Both the position numbers and the translations under genes were made by a program. Below, in pieces: positions 47,723 to 58,411 of a stretch of DNA of 64,000 nucleotides (position 1 is its first letter; every line of letters starts with the position of its first letter). This stretch comes from Dermatemys mawii (lineage: Eukaryota > Chordata > Testudines > Dermatemydidae). Location of the stretch: contig ML677385.1 in assembly GCA_007922305.1 (NCBI GenBank), positions 9,744,470 to 9,808,469 on the forward strand. The letters are read 5' to 3'. Below the pieces are notes generated by a model, which saw nothing but the letters and a program-made list of their open reading frames with translations, did no database searches and was not told where the DNA came from.

Positions 47723-49822
47723 GTAAGTAGTCCTTGTGTACTGGATTTTTTGTGTGTATGTGGCTAGGTGAGTGTTTAGAAGAATCAACCCAAACTTTTG
47801 CCTACGTAGAAATAAATTTAAAACTGAATCTCGGTTGATTTTGTTTATGCAATGTGTATGAAACTGAATGTCCTGGTTTTGAAGGAAATACTGAAAAAAA
47901 GAGGACGCTCAATGTACAAAGGTAGTAACATGGATTCTGTAATACTGTATCTTTGTGCTATGTCCGGGCTGGACAAAACAAGAATGTCTGAAACATTGTG
48001 AGCTCCTTGGAGCAGAGGCCTCCCTTAAGTATTTGAAAAAGTACTTAGCACTTGAATGAGTGCTACTGCAAATAAAATAAATAATAATCATAATATGGTG
48101 AGAGCATACTTTGCCCCCAAGATATCATCTACTTTTTTTCTTGTTGCCATTTTGTGGTAGTTTCTCATTTCAGAGAAGCAGGAGACACAAAGTAGAGAGC
48201 AAATGTGTATCTCTTAAACTGCTGTAAATTCAGTGTGATTGCACTGGAGTCTATGGGCCTAAATTTGCAGCAAGTGTATAAAAATAACTCCCTTGGAAGT
48301 CAAACACTTCATTAAAAAGCTGAAATTCTCATCATTGTCCACATTTTTCTTCTCTTTACCATCTCCATCATGTGAGAAGCTTTGCTGTCCTCCATGGCAT
48401 TCATAGTGATCTTTAATTAAATGTTCAGACTCAGACCAAATCCTGTCACTTTTCACTTTATAACAATTCCGCAATCTGTTCCTTCCTCTTTCATTTCTGT
48501 TCTTCACTCCCACTTCCAAAGCTTTGGTTCATACCATGATCCCCTTTCAAGTCTTCCTTCTTTAAGCTATCCAATATTCAACAGCTGAAATTATCTTTTT
48601 CCTCTTCTGTTATGACTGTGTGTCCCCCCCGCACATGCCTCTTTTCTGGCTTTTTGTCTCTTTCTACATAAAGTTCAATCTGCTGCTTCTGGCATTTAAG
48701 CTTCTCCTGAGTCTCCTGTCATGCTCAACTCACTACCTTTGCTGTTCTAATCTTTTCCCTCCCTTTCTTTCCTCCTACTTTTGCCTGCATGCCTGTTTTC
48801 ACACTGCTCCTTTCGCTTGGCTCACTGCCCTTCTTAAAAGGACAAAACATCCTTGTTTCTTTCTTCAAATGCCTCCTCAAAGCCTATTTACTTTGCCTTA
48901 TTGTCACTATTGACTTTCTTTCCTATGCAGTATAGTCCTCTCTTATCCTACCAGAACCTTTAATTAAAAATAATCAGAGTGTGTATGATTTGATTCCTGT
49001 ATATGACTCAGTTTTTGTTTGTTTTAAAGATAATCGCCTCTTTCACTTTACTTTTGTTGTACTTTATGCTTTGTACAATTTAGCTTGTACAGCTTTTGGG
49101 AGCAGGAACCTTAGTCCCACTTCCCTATTGAGGCTCTCCTCTGCTTCATACAGAAACAAATAGAGATGGGAAAGTAACTTTATTCCACTACAAGTCCTAG
49201 TGAGTGACAATATAAAACTTCCGTTGACTTCAGTGAAATCTGAATTAGTGCTGGTTAGAGGCTGAGCTGGTCTCTTGTGCAAAATACAACAGCCTTGGGA
49301 CTGATCTAATTTGCATCCAAATGACTGTACCCTATGGGCAGATCCAGCTGCTGGGAATTGCCAGAGCAAAACATCACACAAGCCTTCCCACAAGGATGGA
49401 AAATTAGTAGCATACAGCCACCCACAGAGGGATAATTCCTGTGATAGTCAAGGAAGATGTCTTTACAAACCATTTGTAGCACCAGAGTGGTGCAAAGAGA
49501 CTGAATCATACTGAAGAATTGAGCCCCATACCTCTTAAACATTATGCCATATTATAATTCTGTATAAATGTCATTAATTCTTTTTATCTTGCATAGAAAA
49601 ACTAATCATATAAACTCATTTTAAGACTGTTCATCCTTCTACTCTGTATTTTACATAATATTGTCTGTTAATTGTGGTTATTTCAAGAGAGATCTGGACC
49701 AAACACACACACAGTAGCAGAATATTTTATGCGCTTACTTTATTGGACAGTTTTATAGAAATGACATATCTGTAACAGCATCTGCATGTGTTATTTTCAT
49801 AAACCTTCTATTATTCCTTTAG
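47723..49822 (+). other. Intron 24 (2,100 bp)
   Basis: Contains a reverse copy of the small interspersed repeat (47970-48090) and a pyrimidine-rich block (about 48540-48960) that may be an old repeat of unknown class, followed near 49060-49140 by another weak match to the same small repeat (TTGTACAGCTTTTGGGAGCAGGAACC). No coding signal. Ends in TTATTCCTTTAG. Confidence 0.85.
47970..48090 (-). repeat. Small interspersed repeat, reverse copy
   Basis: Reads TGTGAGCTCCTTGGAGCAGA, later TACTTAGCACTTGAATGAGT and a CAAATAAAATAAATAATAAT tail. This is the opposite strand of the GGACCCCATTGTGCTAGG family. Confidence 0.5.
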
Positions 49823-49978
49823 GCCTTAGTAAATGATATCCAGACAATCCAGCCCAGTTTGAACAGTATTAATGAGGTTGGGAAGAAAATGAAGAATGAA
49901 GCAGAGCCAGAATTTGCTTCCAGAATACAGACAGAACTAAAAGAACTCAATGCTCAGTGGGAACACATCTGCCAACAG
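49823..49978 (+). CDS. Dystrophin exon 25 (spectrin repeat R7)
   Basis: 156 bp, 52 codons, phase 0 at both ends, as human exon 25. It encodes ALVNDIQTIQPSLNSINEVG, KKMKNEAEPEFASRIQTELK and ELNAQWEHICQQ, with the Trp of AQW in helix C of R7. KNEAEPEFASR is identical to human. No long open frame with an ATG covers it; it was found by translating the gap between exons 24 and 26. Acceptor TTCCTTTAG; donor ACAG|GTACTG. Confidence 0.97.
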
Positions 49979-52822
49979 GTACTGAGTCTCTTGCTGTGAC
50001 TGATTCTCTTTTAATTAACTTTCAGATTTCTCATTGGCATAATTCCTCCCGCTCTGTGCATAGCCAGTCAATGTGAGAGAGAATCTAGACATTTTTAGTT
50101 CAAGCTAATTAACCTTCCATTATACAAAGTTTATCTAGCATGTAGAAATAGATACAAAGTAGATATCTTAAACTAAGCAATTTAGTCTAGCTGTACATCT
50201 TATTGCTGTTGTAAAATTAGCTCTTTACAATATTGACTTCTATTGCCAAAAGATTTTCATCCTCTGACATATAAACTTCTGTACTGAGTAAGATTTTATT
50301 AAAAACTTTCTTTTGCTTCTTGTATTTTATTATACTGACCAGTAATTTTCAAGATCAAGTCCTTCTAGTATTGAGAGTTCAGTAACTTAAAATTATAACT
50401 GATATCTACCCATCCATTTAAATTAGTGTCAAAAGTGCCCACAAATGTAAAGGACAGGTATGCAGTATTGACCTAAAAGGATAAGTGTTTTATTTTTACT
50501 ATGTCCATACCCATAAAGAAAGCACATCAAACAGCTAGCAGTGGTCAGTGTAAGATTACCACCTTGTATAATATGGCTGCTAATGGCATTACAAAGTATA
50601 GATAATCCTTTGCAGTATACAGTATTGTATGATAGATATTCTACTAATGTTTCACTTGTTTTAGCTTTAGTCCTGTTAAATCTGGGTTATTTTAAGCTAT
50701 TTTTGTTTGTGTACTTTAAAACAAATCCCTAGGTTTACATATTAAAATTGTTGACCTCAAGAGGTTCTGAAGTTTTCTAAACATTTCTTAAAACACAGAA
50801 ATACAATGATTGTTTTGTAGTTTTTTTGTTTTTATTAAAATTGGCAATTTTTGAAAGGGATTTCTATATTCAGTTCATTATAAATCATTCTATTTGGATT
50901 GACCAATCAGGATTCATTCCCACAAACTGAATAAAGCACTCATTCTTTGCTCTGGAATGTTTAATACAAAGAAAACTAAAGAAAAAATATTAAAGATGAT
51001 CCATTCTTCTTTATAGAATTTTAATGAATCCACATCAGCATTTCTTGGCAGATCAAGAGCATTGCTTTCTTCTTACTTACAGTGGCAGAACTGTTTGGCT
51101 TTACAGATCACATGCCCTGAGAACATATCAGGGGATATTTTTGACCCGCCAAGAAATGCAAAAGCTTGTCAATGAATCTCTCTCTCTCTCTTTTTCTCAA
51201 GCTACTTTATATTTTTAAAAAAAGAATTTGAAAAATAATGTGATTATAGTCAGCAACCAGCTCAGTATTTTTTTTCAATGTTATACATTCATTCTGAATG
51301 GTGACTGAAAACCCTTCCAATTTCCATACATACACTTCTAACAGTAGTTTAAATTAACACAAACCAAAGTACATCAGGTTTTAAAATTAGATTCCGGCTT
51401 AGTATTGCCACTTTTCATACTTCACTTATCCTGTTGAGAGTGAACCATACCATTCCTTTCCATCATCTCTGTCACTGGGTACTTCTTGCCTTTTATGCAG
51501 AGAACAAAAAAAAAGAAAATGTCTGGTGAATTTGACGTCTTTTCCATCAAATGCAAACCTTCAACTTGAGGAACTGAATGTCTGTGTTATTCTTACTTTT
51601 AGCCATATTTAACCAAGAAAGTAAGGTACTGCATGTTACACAACAGATTTAAACTTGAGGTATATTTCACTAAACACTCAGCTGACAAATTTTACTACCA
51701 TCATCCTCTACAGAAGGAGTCCAGTTCAAAGAAACCAATGCTTACCCTTTCTCTAAAACTCTGAATGGAGTTATATTTTGCAAAGCCAATAGTTTAAAGT
51801 TTTCCATTGCATGGAAAATATTTGAGGCAGATTAACAAAATAATACTTTACTCTCTCTGTTCAGAGATATTTCAGTAGAAAATCTTAAAACACTTTACAA
51901 AAGTGGGAAAATATGTTTATCCCCATTTTATAGAGGGAGAAATTAAGGCATGCATTGTGTAAGTGCCTTTGCTGTTGCAGAATGGTTTAATTACCTCTGT
52001 CAGGTGAACAAGTTTGTAAAAATTACTGCTCTTGTAGTATGCTTCTTTGAAATCTGGAAAGCACTTGGCCCAGTTCCACAGTCTTTTCTCAAAGAGGTCC
52101 CTTTCACTAACCTGCCTTGGAACTTTTAGTTGTTTATTTTTATTGTGTAATAGTGATGTATGCAGAACTTGTTTTAAAGACCTGCTTTCTAGAATATCTC
52201 TCATGTACTGCTTGCTTACAGAAATTCTAGTTAAAATTCTGAAGGGGAAAAAGCTTCCAAGTTCTTGATGATAAAACTTGTGGGTGATTGGGTTTTTTTA
52301 TTTTATGTTTTTATGGCTTGCATGATATTCTTGATGTAGTATTTCTATCTAATATGCTGTTGATGATCAAAGTATACATTGCCAATGGGCATTCTCAACA
52401 TAGAAACTTCAATGCTAGCTATTAAATACATACAAGAAGTGCATATAAAAAAGCATTTCAAACTGCAGGCATTTTTTAAAAAATATGAGGAAAATCATCT
52501 AAGATTACTACATATGCATGCAGTGTGACCTACACCTTTGCAGATAAGGGAGAATTGCCAGAGGGCAATCATGTACTCTTTTATAAATCTTATGTGGCCA
52601 GTTGAAATGTTATCTATTATGAGGCTGCTGCAAAACAAGATGCAACTTTGTGTGCCTTGTGACTCAAAATAGACACTCATTAGTCTTCAACTTAACAAAA
52701 AATCAATATTTATTTGATTCATTGTTAGCCTCTGTAGTTTTTGTGTTTTACAATGATGATGACCTTTATTTTTGTGCAGTAGAATCTTATATCAAATACC
52801 ATTTCATGCTTCTTTCTTAAAG
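49979..52822 (+). other. Intron 25 (2,844 bp)
   Basis: AT-rich. The one clear element is the 140-bp inverted-repeat element at 51031-51170. A short CT microsatellite follows at 51178-51190. Nothing else is recognised. Ends in TTTCTTAAAG, a rather weak acceptor. Confidence 0.9.
51031..51170. mobile_element. MITE-like inverted-repeat element (140 bp) with 8-bp duplication
   Basis: GCATTTCTTGGC (51038-51049) and GCCAAGAAATGC (51148-51159) are perfect 12-bp inverted repeats, extended imperfectly inward (AGATCAA against TTGACCC). An exact 8-bp direct repeat AATGAATC stands at 51023-51030 and 51171-51178, just outside. The 8-bp size fits a hAT-type duplication. No coding content, and I do not recognise the family. 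Confidence 0.75.
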
Positions 52823-52993
52823 GCCTATGCTAAGAAGGCAGCACTAAAAGGTGGTTTGGATAAGACTGTTAGTCTTCGAAAGGATTTGTCGGAGATGCAT
52901 GAATGGATAGCACAAGCTGAAGAAGAATACCTGGAGAGGGATTTTGAGTATAAAACACCCGATGAATTACAGAAAGCAGTTGAGGAACTGAAG
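52823..52993 (+). CDS. Dystrophin exon 26 (end of R7 to R8)
   Basis: 171 bp, 57 codons, phase 0 at both ends, as human exon 26. It encodes AYAKKAALKGGLDKTVSLRK, DLSEMHEWIAQAEEEYLERD and FEYKTPDELQKAVEELK. EEEYLERDFEYKTPDELQKA is identical to human, one of the best conserved stretches in the window. The Trp of HEW marks helix A of rod repeat R8. Acceptor CTTAAAG; donor GAAG|GTAAAA. Confidence 0.97.
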
Positions 52994-55565
52994 GTAAAAG
53001 GCAGACTGACTTGTTTAATTTATGACTGAAGCTCTTCTTTGAAGCCATTGCTGCACACAATCTGTTTGCTCATTTAAAAGAGTTGCTTTTTATATCTAGT
53101 TGGAAAATCTGAAATTTGAAGTGGTAAGTGGCTTAAAGTAATTTGTTTCAATTTAGAGTCTGTTGAAAGATATTTAAATCTTCACAGTACTCTGTTGCTA
53201 CAGGGTTTCAGTATTTTTCCCCCTCCATTCCTTTACTGGATTTCGGATTCTTTGCCCTCTGGGCATTAATTTAATTAAGCAATAATTTCTGAAGAATCAG
53301 TTGTTAGCAGTAGTTAACCACTAGATAATTGCTTGATAAATCAGGGTGAAATCAGTTTAATTGTTTAACTATTACATTACATAGACATAGACTATCATTT
53401 ACGACTTGAATACAGGTATTGTGCATTTTTTATTTATTTATGATTTATTAGTGTATTCAGTGCATCAGCTGCAAGATATGGGCTTGATACATGAATTTAT
53501 GGTGTGGGTTATTCAGGAAATGATCATAATGGTCACTTTGGCCTTAAAAAATATCTCTTTGTTATGCAGAGGATTTTATGGAAATTTGGAAGCAGGTACC
53601 CCTGCAGCAGAAGAGCTTTTCTTTACCAGTTTATAAAAAAATAAATCATGTAAATTCCTAAAGAAATCAAAATGGAACAACAGTGGTTTGCCATGAATGA
53701 ATATAACCCAATGTTAAAAGTCAGCATATGCTATTGGGGCATAATTAATGTGCGGAAATATCTATATTACAATAGTTCATGGCATTTTTATGTTACACTG
53801 TCCATTAAAACAGATGTAGTAAGAAAAATTATGTAAAATTTCCTAATGGGTCAATTTCCCAGTGAAATGCAGAGAGAGTTTTTGGCCTAGCATAATACTT
53901 CCGACAAATATGAGAGAATAAAATCCCATTACTGAACTCTGCACACACAAAACATGCAATTTTTGACCCAATATAAACAGACTTGAATTAATTGCCCTTT
54001 CCTCCCTTACTTTGACCATATCGTGAATACAAATTCTAACTAACAAGACTTGTACTTACCCAGATGGTACTTCTACATTGCTGGGCAAAAAGATATTCCC
54101 CAGCCTAACATGGCTCAAAGGAGAGGCAGGTGGGAAGGAAGGGCATATTCCCACCTGCCCTATCCATTGGCACATGGATCCAGAGCATTGGGGAAGCATC
54201 CAAAACCTCCTGAAAGGATGTTGTAGCAGATACGTTCTTCCTTTTGTGCTGAGAAGCTCCAGGAGGAATTCCTCTTGAACCTCCCACTGACGTGATGCAG
54301 ATCTACACTCCCTCAGTGGGTACAACTGAAACTATAGGTCCCAGTCCTGAAAAGAATTATACAGGTGTTTAAACATGTGAGTAGTTTCAAGACTCCACTT
54401 GAACTTATCACACATTTACCATTAAGCACATGCCTAAGTCTTTACAGGATCAAGGCCTCAGTCTGTAAACATTTTGGGGAAGGCAGCTGTTGCCTTGCAT
54501 AACTGTAAAAGACCTGGCACATTAATGATACAATATAAATAAACATTACCTTGTTATTTTTTGCAATGGAACAGTAATGTCTAAAAGTACCAGTCACAAT
54601 CATGACCCCATTCTGCTGGGTGTTTCACAAGCCCCTAAAGAGAGAGACCTTACCTGCACTGAGGAGCTTCAATCTAATTAAAGTCAACTCATAACTAACG
54701 AGAGTAACAAACAGTAGGAGGGAAAGAGAGCACAGATGAGGGTAAAAGTAATTACCAAGTTTGTTGTGATTACATAGGCTAACAATGAGGGCAGCCTCGT
54801 AGTTAAATATGGTTTAATTATTTTTAAAAATTCCCTATTAAACTGTGGTCCTCTGTGGTTGTCTAACATTTACATTTTTTTTACCTTTCTCACTGGGATC
54901 GCTGCTCACTTCTTACTGCTTCTTCCTCCAGAACCAAGCCATGTTCACACCTCAAGCCTTTCATGCTCCGCTGTTACTCCAGGCAGTGCTATTGCACAAG
55001 GGAAAGATTCTCTCCCTACCTCCTCAGCTGATTCTAGGGACGTGAGGGACAATCCAAAGAATGCTCACACTGAAGCTCAAATTTGAAATACAGCTGTGAC
55101 ATCACTGGCGTCCTAGACAGAAATTTGTTTTGTTTTGTTTTAAATCTCCTCAATCGACTGTGCACTGTTAAAGACAGTTAGCTAAATTTATTTTGAAGTT
55201 ACACAGAAGATGTTTTAATATGCAATTTGCGGTTTTTCAGCATTGATGCCCGAAGCATTTTCTCAGCAAGTATATTATTGAAATTTTGTTTTCTTACTGC
55301 TCCAAAAGATTCAGTAGTTCTATATTATGTAACACTTTTGTTTGTTATTCATGATAAACTTGCATGTTCCTTCCAAAATTAAAACAAGATGAATACATTT
55401 TCATTGCACTATCAAAGATTATATCAGCATGGTCGGGGATTACTTCCTTGATTCTTCTTTCTTTCAACCTAAGTAGAATCTTGATTTGTTTGAGTATTTG
55501 AACTCTGCTTTCTTCTCCACAAGTCAGGATCAAAGTCATGACCATCATTGACTTCTATTTTACAG
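52994..55565 (+). other. Intron 26 (2,572 bp)
   Basis: Mostly AT-rich. A copy of the small interspersed repeat is at about 54550-54685. The block 54050-54310 is richer in G+C and may be an old repeat of unknown class. No coding signal. Ends in TTCTATTTTACAG. Confidence 0.88.
54550..54685 (+). repeat. Small interspersed repeat, copy 3
   Basis: ATGACCCCATTCTGCTGGGT, then TTCACAAGCCCCTAAAGAGA and ACTGAGGAGCTTCAATCTAA, the fullest copy of the family also seen at 24440 and 42948. Confidence 0.55.
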
Positions 55566-55748
55566 AGAGCAAAAGAGGAGGCCACACAGAAAGAGGTGAA
55601 GGTGAAGCTACTCACAGACTCTGTGAATAATTTTATAGCTAGAGCTCCACCTGCAGCTCACGAGGCCTTAGAAAAGGAACTTGACGTATTAATTACAAAC
55701 TACCAGCGGCTCTGCAGCAGACTAAATGGAAAGTGCAAAACTCTGGAG
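55566..55748 (+). CDS. Dystrophin exon 27 (spectrin repeat R8)
   Basis: 183 bp, 61 codons, phase 0 at both ends, as human exon 27. It encodes RAKEEATQKEVKVKLLTDSV, NNFIARAPPAAHEALEKELD and TNYQRLCSRLNGKCKTLE. These are helices B and C of R8. In human the helix C core position is Trp (NYQWLC); here the codon is CGG, Arg, although the flanking residues match. The reading frame is intact. Acceptor TTTTACAG; donor GGAG|GTCAGC. Confidence 0.97.
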
Positions 55749-56926
55749 GTCAGCTATTTTGTTGGTCTTTAATATCACAACTACTCAGATGGATTAGTGG
55801 ATAACAAATTCTTATCTTTGTCCTCTTCATTACTGTCATGCTAAATAAACTGTGCTTATATTAAATTGGTGTAAATATAGTTCACAATCACAGAATCACA
55901 GTAGTTATCCTGATGGAGCACAGTTATATATTCAGCAATGTCTGGCTAAACACAGCAGAGTGTGACCTACAACAGAGATTTTAAACTTGGAAAGGATAGT
56001 AAGGTGTATGGAGTTTCAGAATGTTTTGCTTACACTGCCTTTGCTTAGGTAGAAGGCTGAAGATGACATAAAAATAGCAGATTTTTAAATTCTTTGAGAA
56101 TAACATGATTAGGATGGGTGTTTAATGTTTTAGCGTTCTGTTTTAAATTCTAGCATCTAGGCAATCCTCAATTATTGCATTCAAATATAGCTTAAAATAT
56201 AGTTCAGTTGAAACTGATAAAAGCATTGCTTCTTTTTAACATCGTATTAGTAATTTGTTTTCAGTAATGGATTTAAGAAAGTTGCTAACCCATATAACTT
56301 TTTCTAGAATAAATCTTTAAATAGAAGTTAAATTTACATCTTAAAGACTTAGAAGAAACTTGAAACAAATATATATTGATTAAATAAATTATAGACATTT
56401 TCAAAATCAGAGCAACTGTGAGGATTCTATTAAAATCAACCTTTTTTTCTCTAGACTCTCCTTACCTGCTATTGTGTTGGCCTTCTGTTGAAGCCACCAG
56501 GCATTTGAAATCACTCTGGACATGAATGAAACTCTTGTAGATGCCAATAAACTCTGGAAAAACTGTGCTTTGAATGTATTCTTTGAAAAATGCCTGATTG
56601 ACTTTGCTTTTGTCTAAAATGACATATGATCAGTTTGTTTTTTAAAGATGTGTGAAACTAGTTAAGTACAAAATGGAAAACTTCTGATGAGCCCATTGAT
56701 ATCAACATGGCTCTGTACATGTGGAAAAATAATTTTGAGATCTGCTTGCTCAGGTTAAAGAAATAATATAGCATGTGGTATTGTAGAGGATATGGGATTG
56801 AATAGAGCACTTTGGAGGGAGAGGACTCAGAGAGGCGTTATTTGGTGGGATTAATAACAGGAAGAAGCAGCAATGATTTTTTAATAATTTTGACTTTTTT
56901 ATCTACATGTACATTTTTTTCACCAG
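55749..56926 (+). other. Intron 27 (1,178 bp)
   Basis: AT-rich with no gene or named repeat. The last 85 bases (from about 56842) are the parent of the duplicated block found 1.0 kb downstream in intron 28. Ends in ACATTTTTTTCACCAG. Confidence 0.9.
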
Positions 56927-57061
56927 GAGGTATGGTCATGTTGGCGTGAGCTGTTATCCTACTTGGATGCAGAAGATAAATGGTTGAATGAGATGGCGCT
57001 GAAACTCAGAGCAACTGAAAATGTCCAAGGAGGTGCAGAAGAGATCTCAGAGGCATTAGAT
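56927..57061 (+). CDS. Dystrophin exon 28 (end of R8, start of R9)
   Basis: 135 bp, 45 codons, phase 0 at both ends, as human exon 28. It encodes EVWSCWRELLSYLDAEDKWL, NEMALKLRATENVQ and GGAEEISEALD. The Trp of DKW lies in helix A of rod repeat R9. Human has EVWACWHELLSYLEKANKWL, so WSCWR and LDAED are changes in this species. The acceptor CACCAG follows a run of T; the donor AGAT|GTAAGT is good. A diverged partial copy of this exon lies in the next intron at 57936-57989. Confidence 0.97.
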
Positions 57062-57519
57062 GTAAGTGCTGATTTAACTGATATAAAATATCAAGGCATA
57101 TATTGAGTTATACCAAGGTTTGGGAAAACCTTCCATTACATATGAAAGAAACCATGAATCTGCATAACTATTTGGGAAGATATAGATTATTTGAAAGTGC
57201 TACTTGTTTCAACAAATTATAATTTGATTTTAATGTGTGTGCATGTTTTATGCTGATAACTACCACGTAAATAGAATAGAGTAATCCCATGTGAAAATAC
57301 TGATTTCTCATGTATGTTGATGATAATAAAACACATACTTTTAGAAATCCTGGCCCCGTGAAGTCAATGGCAAAACCATCAATGATTTTAGTGAGGTCCG
57401 TATTTTATCCTTAGGGTCTCGTCCTTTCCGCCTTTATTCATTATTTATGAAGGCAATGAGGTAGCTAAGAATTATGTTTCAGTTTGTCTACATGAGGAGA
57501 AAAGCTTTGTGGCATGGTC

Positions 57520-57738
57520 ATAGCTTGCTTGAACCAGTTAACTTGAGCTCATGTAGTTTGGGCAGTGGGCTAAAAGATGCTGTGTAAACATTTGGGCTCA
57601 GGCAGGAGCCGTAATTTTGGGACCCTCCACCCTCACAGAATCTACACAGCAATCTTTCAGCCTTGGAGCTGAGTCAACCTCGAGTCAGCTGATCCAGGCC
57701 AGCTGCAGGGTTTTTTTATCCCCGTGTAGACATACTCT
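57520..57738. mobile_element. Palindromic MITE of the TGTAGACAT type
   Basis: Related to the element at 61241-61460: it shares GTCAGCTGATCCAGGCCAGC, GGTTTTTTTATCCCCGTGTA and GACATACTC at the right end, and has internal complementary parts (GCTGTGTAAACATTTGGGCT against TCTACACAGCAATC). End points are approximate. Confidence 0.55.
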
Positions 57739-57851
57739 TCTTCTCGGTGCCTCAGAGTGCTGAAAACAATTAATTGGATGGTAACTTTGCACTTATCCCC
57801 CAATCCAGTTAGAATACTTAATCAGATGCTTAATTTTAAGCACAAATCATA

Positions 57852-57989
57852 CTTGATGGGATTAATACAAGGACAATGCTATGATTTTATTTATATATTT
57901 TTGATTTTCTATTTCAATAGACATTTTTTCAACAAGAGATATGGGCATGTTGGCATAAGCTATTGTCCTACTTGGATGCAGAAAATAAA
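57852..57989 (+). pseudogene. Partial duplicate of exon 28 and its acceptor region
   Basis: 57936-57989 matches the first 54 bases of exon 28 at 47 of 54 positions and would encode EIWACWHKLLSYLDAENK in an open frame. The 84 bases before it (57852-57935) align, with small gaps, to the 85 bases before exon 28. The acceptor CACCAG has become CAACAA, although an AG one base on (57935-57936) remains. The match ends at AAATAAAT, so the 3' two thirds of the exon and its donor are absent; the frame then stays open to a TAA near 58095. It has no matching donor and cannot replace exon 28 as it stands. Confidence 0.85.
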
Positions 57990-58261
57990 TCAATGGGATT
58001 CTTCAAGTTTAAATTTAAGCCCATAGTTCAGTCTTTTGCTAGATTGAGGCCTTTGTTGCAAAATGTAATGCATAGTACAGAGTATTTCGTGGCATAAATA
58101 TGAAGCTGTTTGATATTTTGATCTGATTTCTGCACTTCAATTGTGTCTGAAATGGAGGGTTTTTTTCTTATACATGAATGAGAGCTAAGTGCTCTTCAGA
58201 CTTTTCTGATGGTCTGAGAAAAGGGAGAACAAATCGCGATTTTTATGATTTCCCCCCCCAG

Positions 58262-58411
58262 TCTTTGGAAAGCTTAATGCGACATCCAGAAGATAATCGC
58301 AATCAGATCCGGGAGCTGGCACAGACTTTAACTGATGGTGGAGTCTTGGATGAATTGATCAACGAGAAACTGGAAAGATTCACTACTCGATGGGAAGAGT
58401 TGCAACAGGAG
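58262..58411 (+). CDS. Dystrophin exon 29 (spectrin repeat R9)
   Basis: 150 bp, 50 codons, phase 0 at both ends, as human exon 29. It encodes [40 protein letters not shown] and [10 protein letters not shown], with the Trp of TRW in helix C of R9. QTLTDGGV and DELINE are identical to human. The acceptor has the tract TTTCCCCCCCCAG; the donor is GGAG|GTACGT. It is the last exon in the window; exon 30 lies beyond 64000. Confidence 0.97.

Larger units (their letters stand above)
57062..58261 (+). other. Intron 28 (1,200 bp)
   Basis: Holds a GAAGTCAATGG-type word (57358-57371), a palindromic MITE (about 57520-57738) and the partial duplicate of exon 28 (57852-57989). It ends in a run of eight C before AG (58252-58261), an unusual acceptor tract. 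Confidence 0.9.

Noticed and set aside
48620..48913. 97-codon frame that looks like membrane segments
   Set aside because: Phe/Leu-rich because the DNA is a pyrimidine tract; no conserved feature.
57757..58026. 89-codon frame over the exon 28 duplicate
   Set aside because: Reads the duplicate in the wrong frame; the dystrophin-like frame is another one (from 57936).
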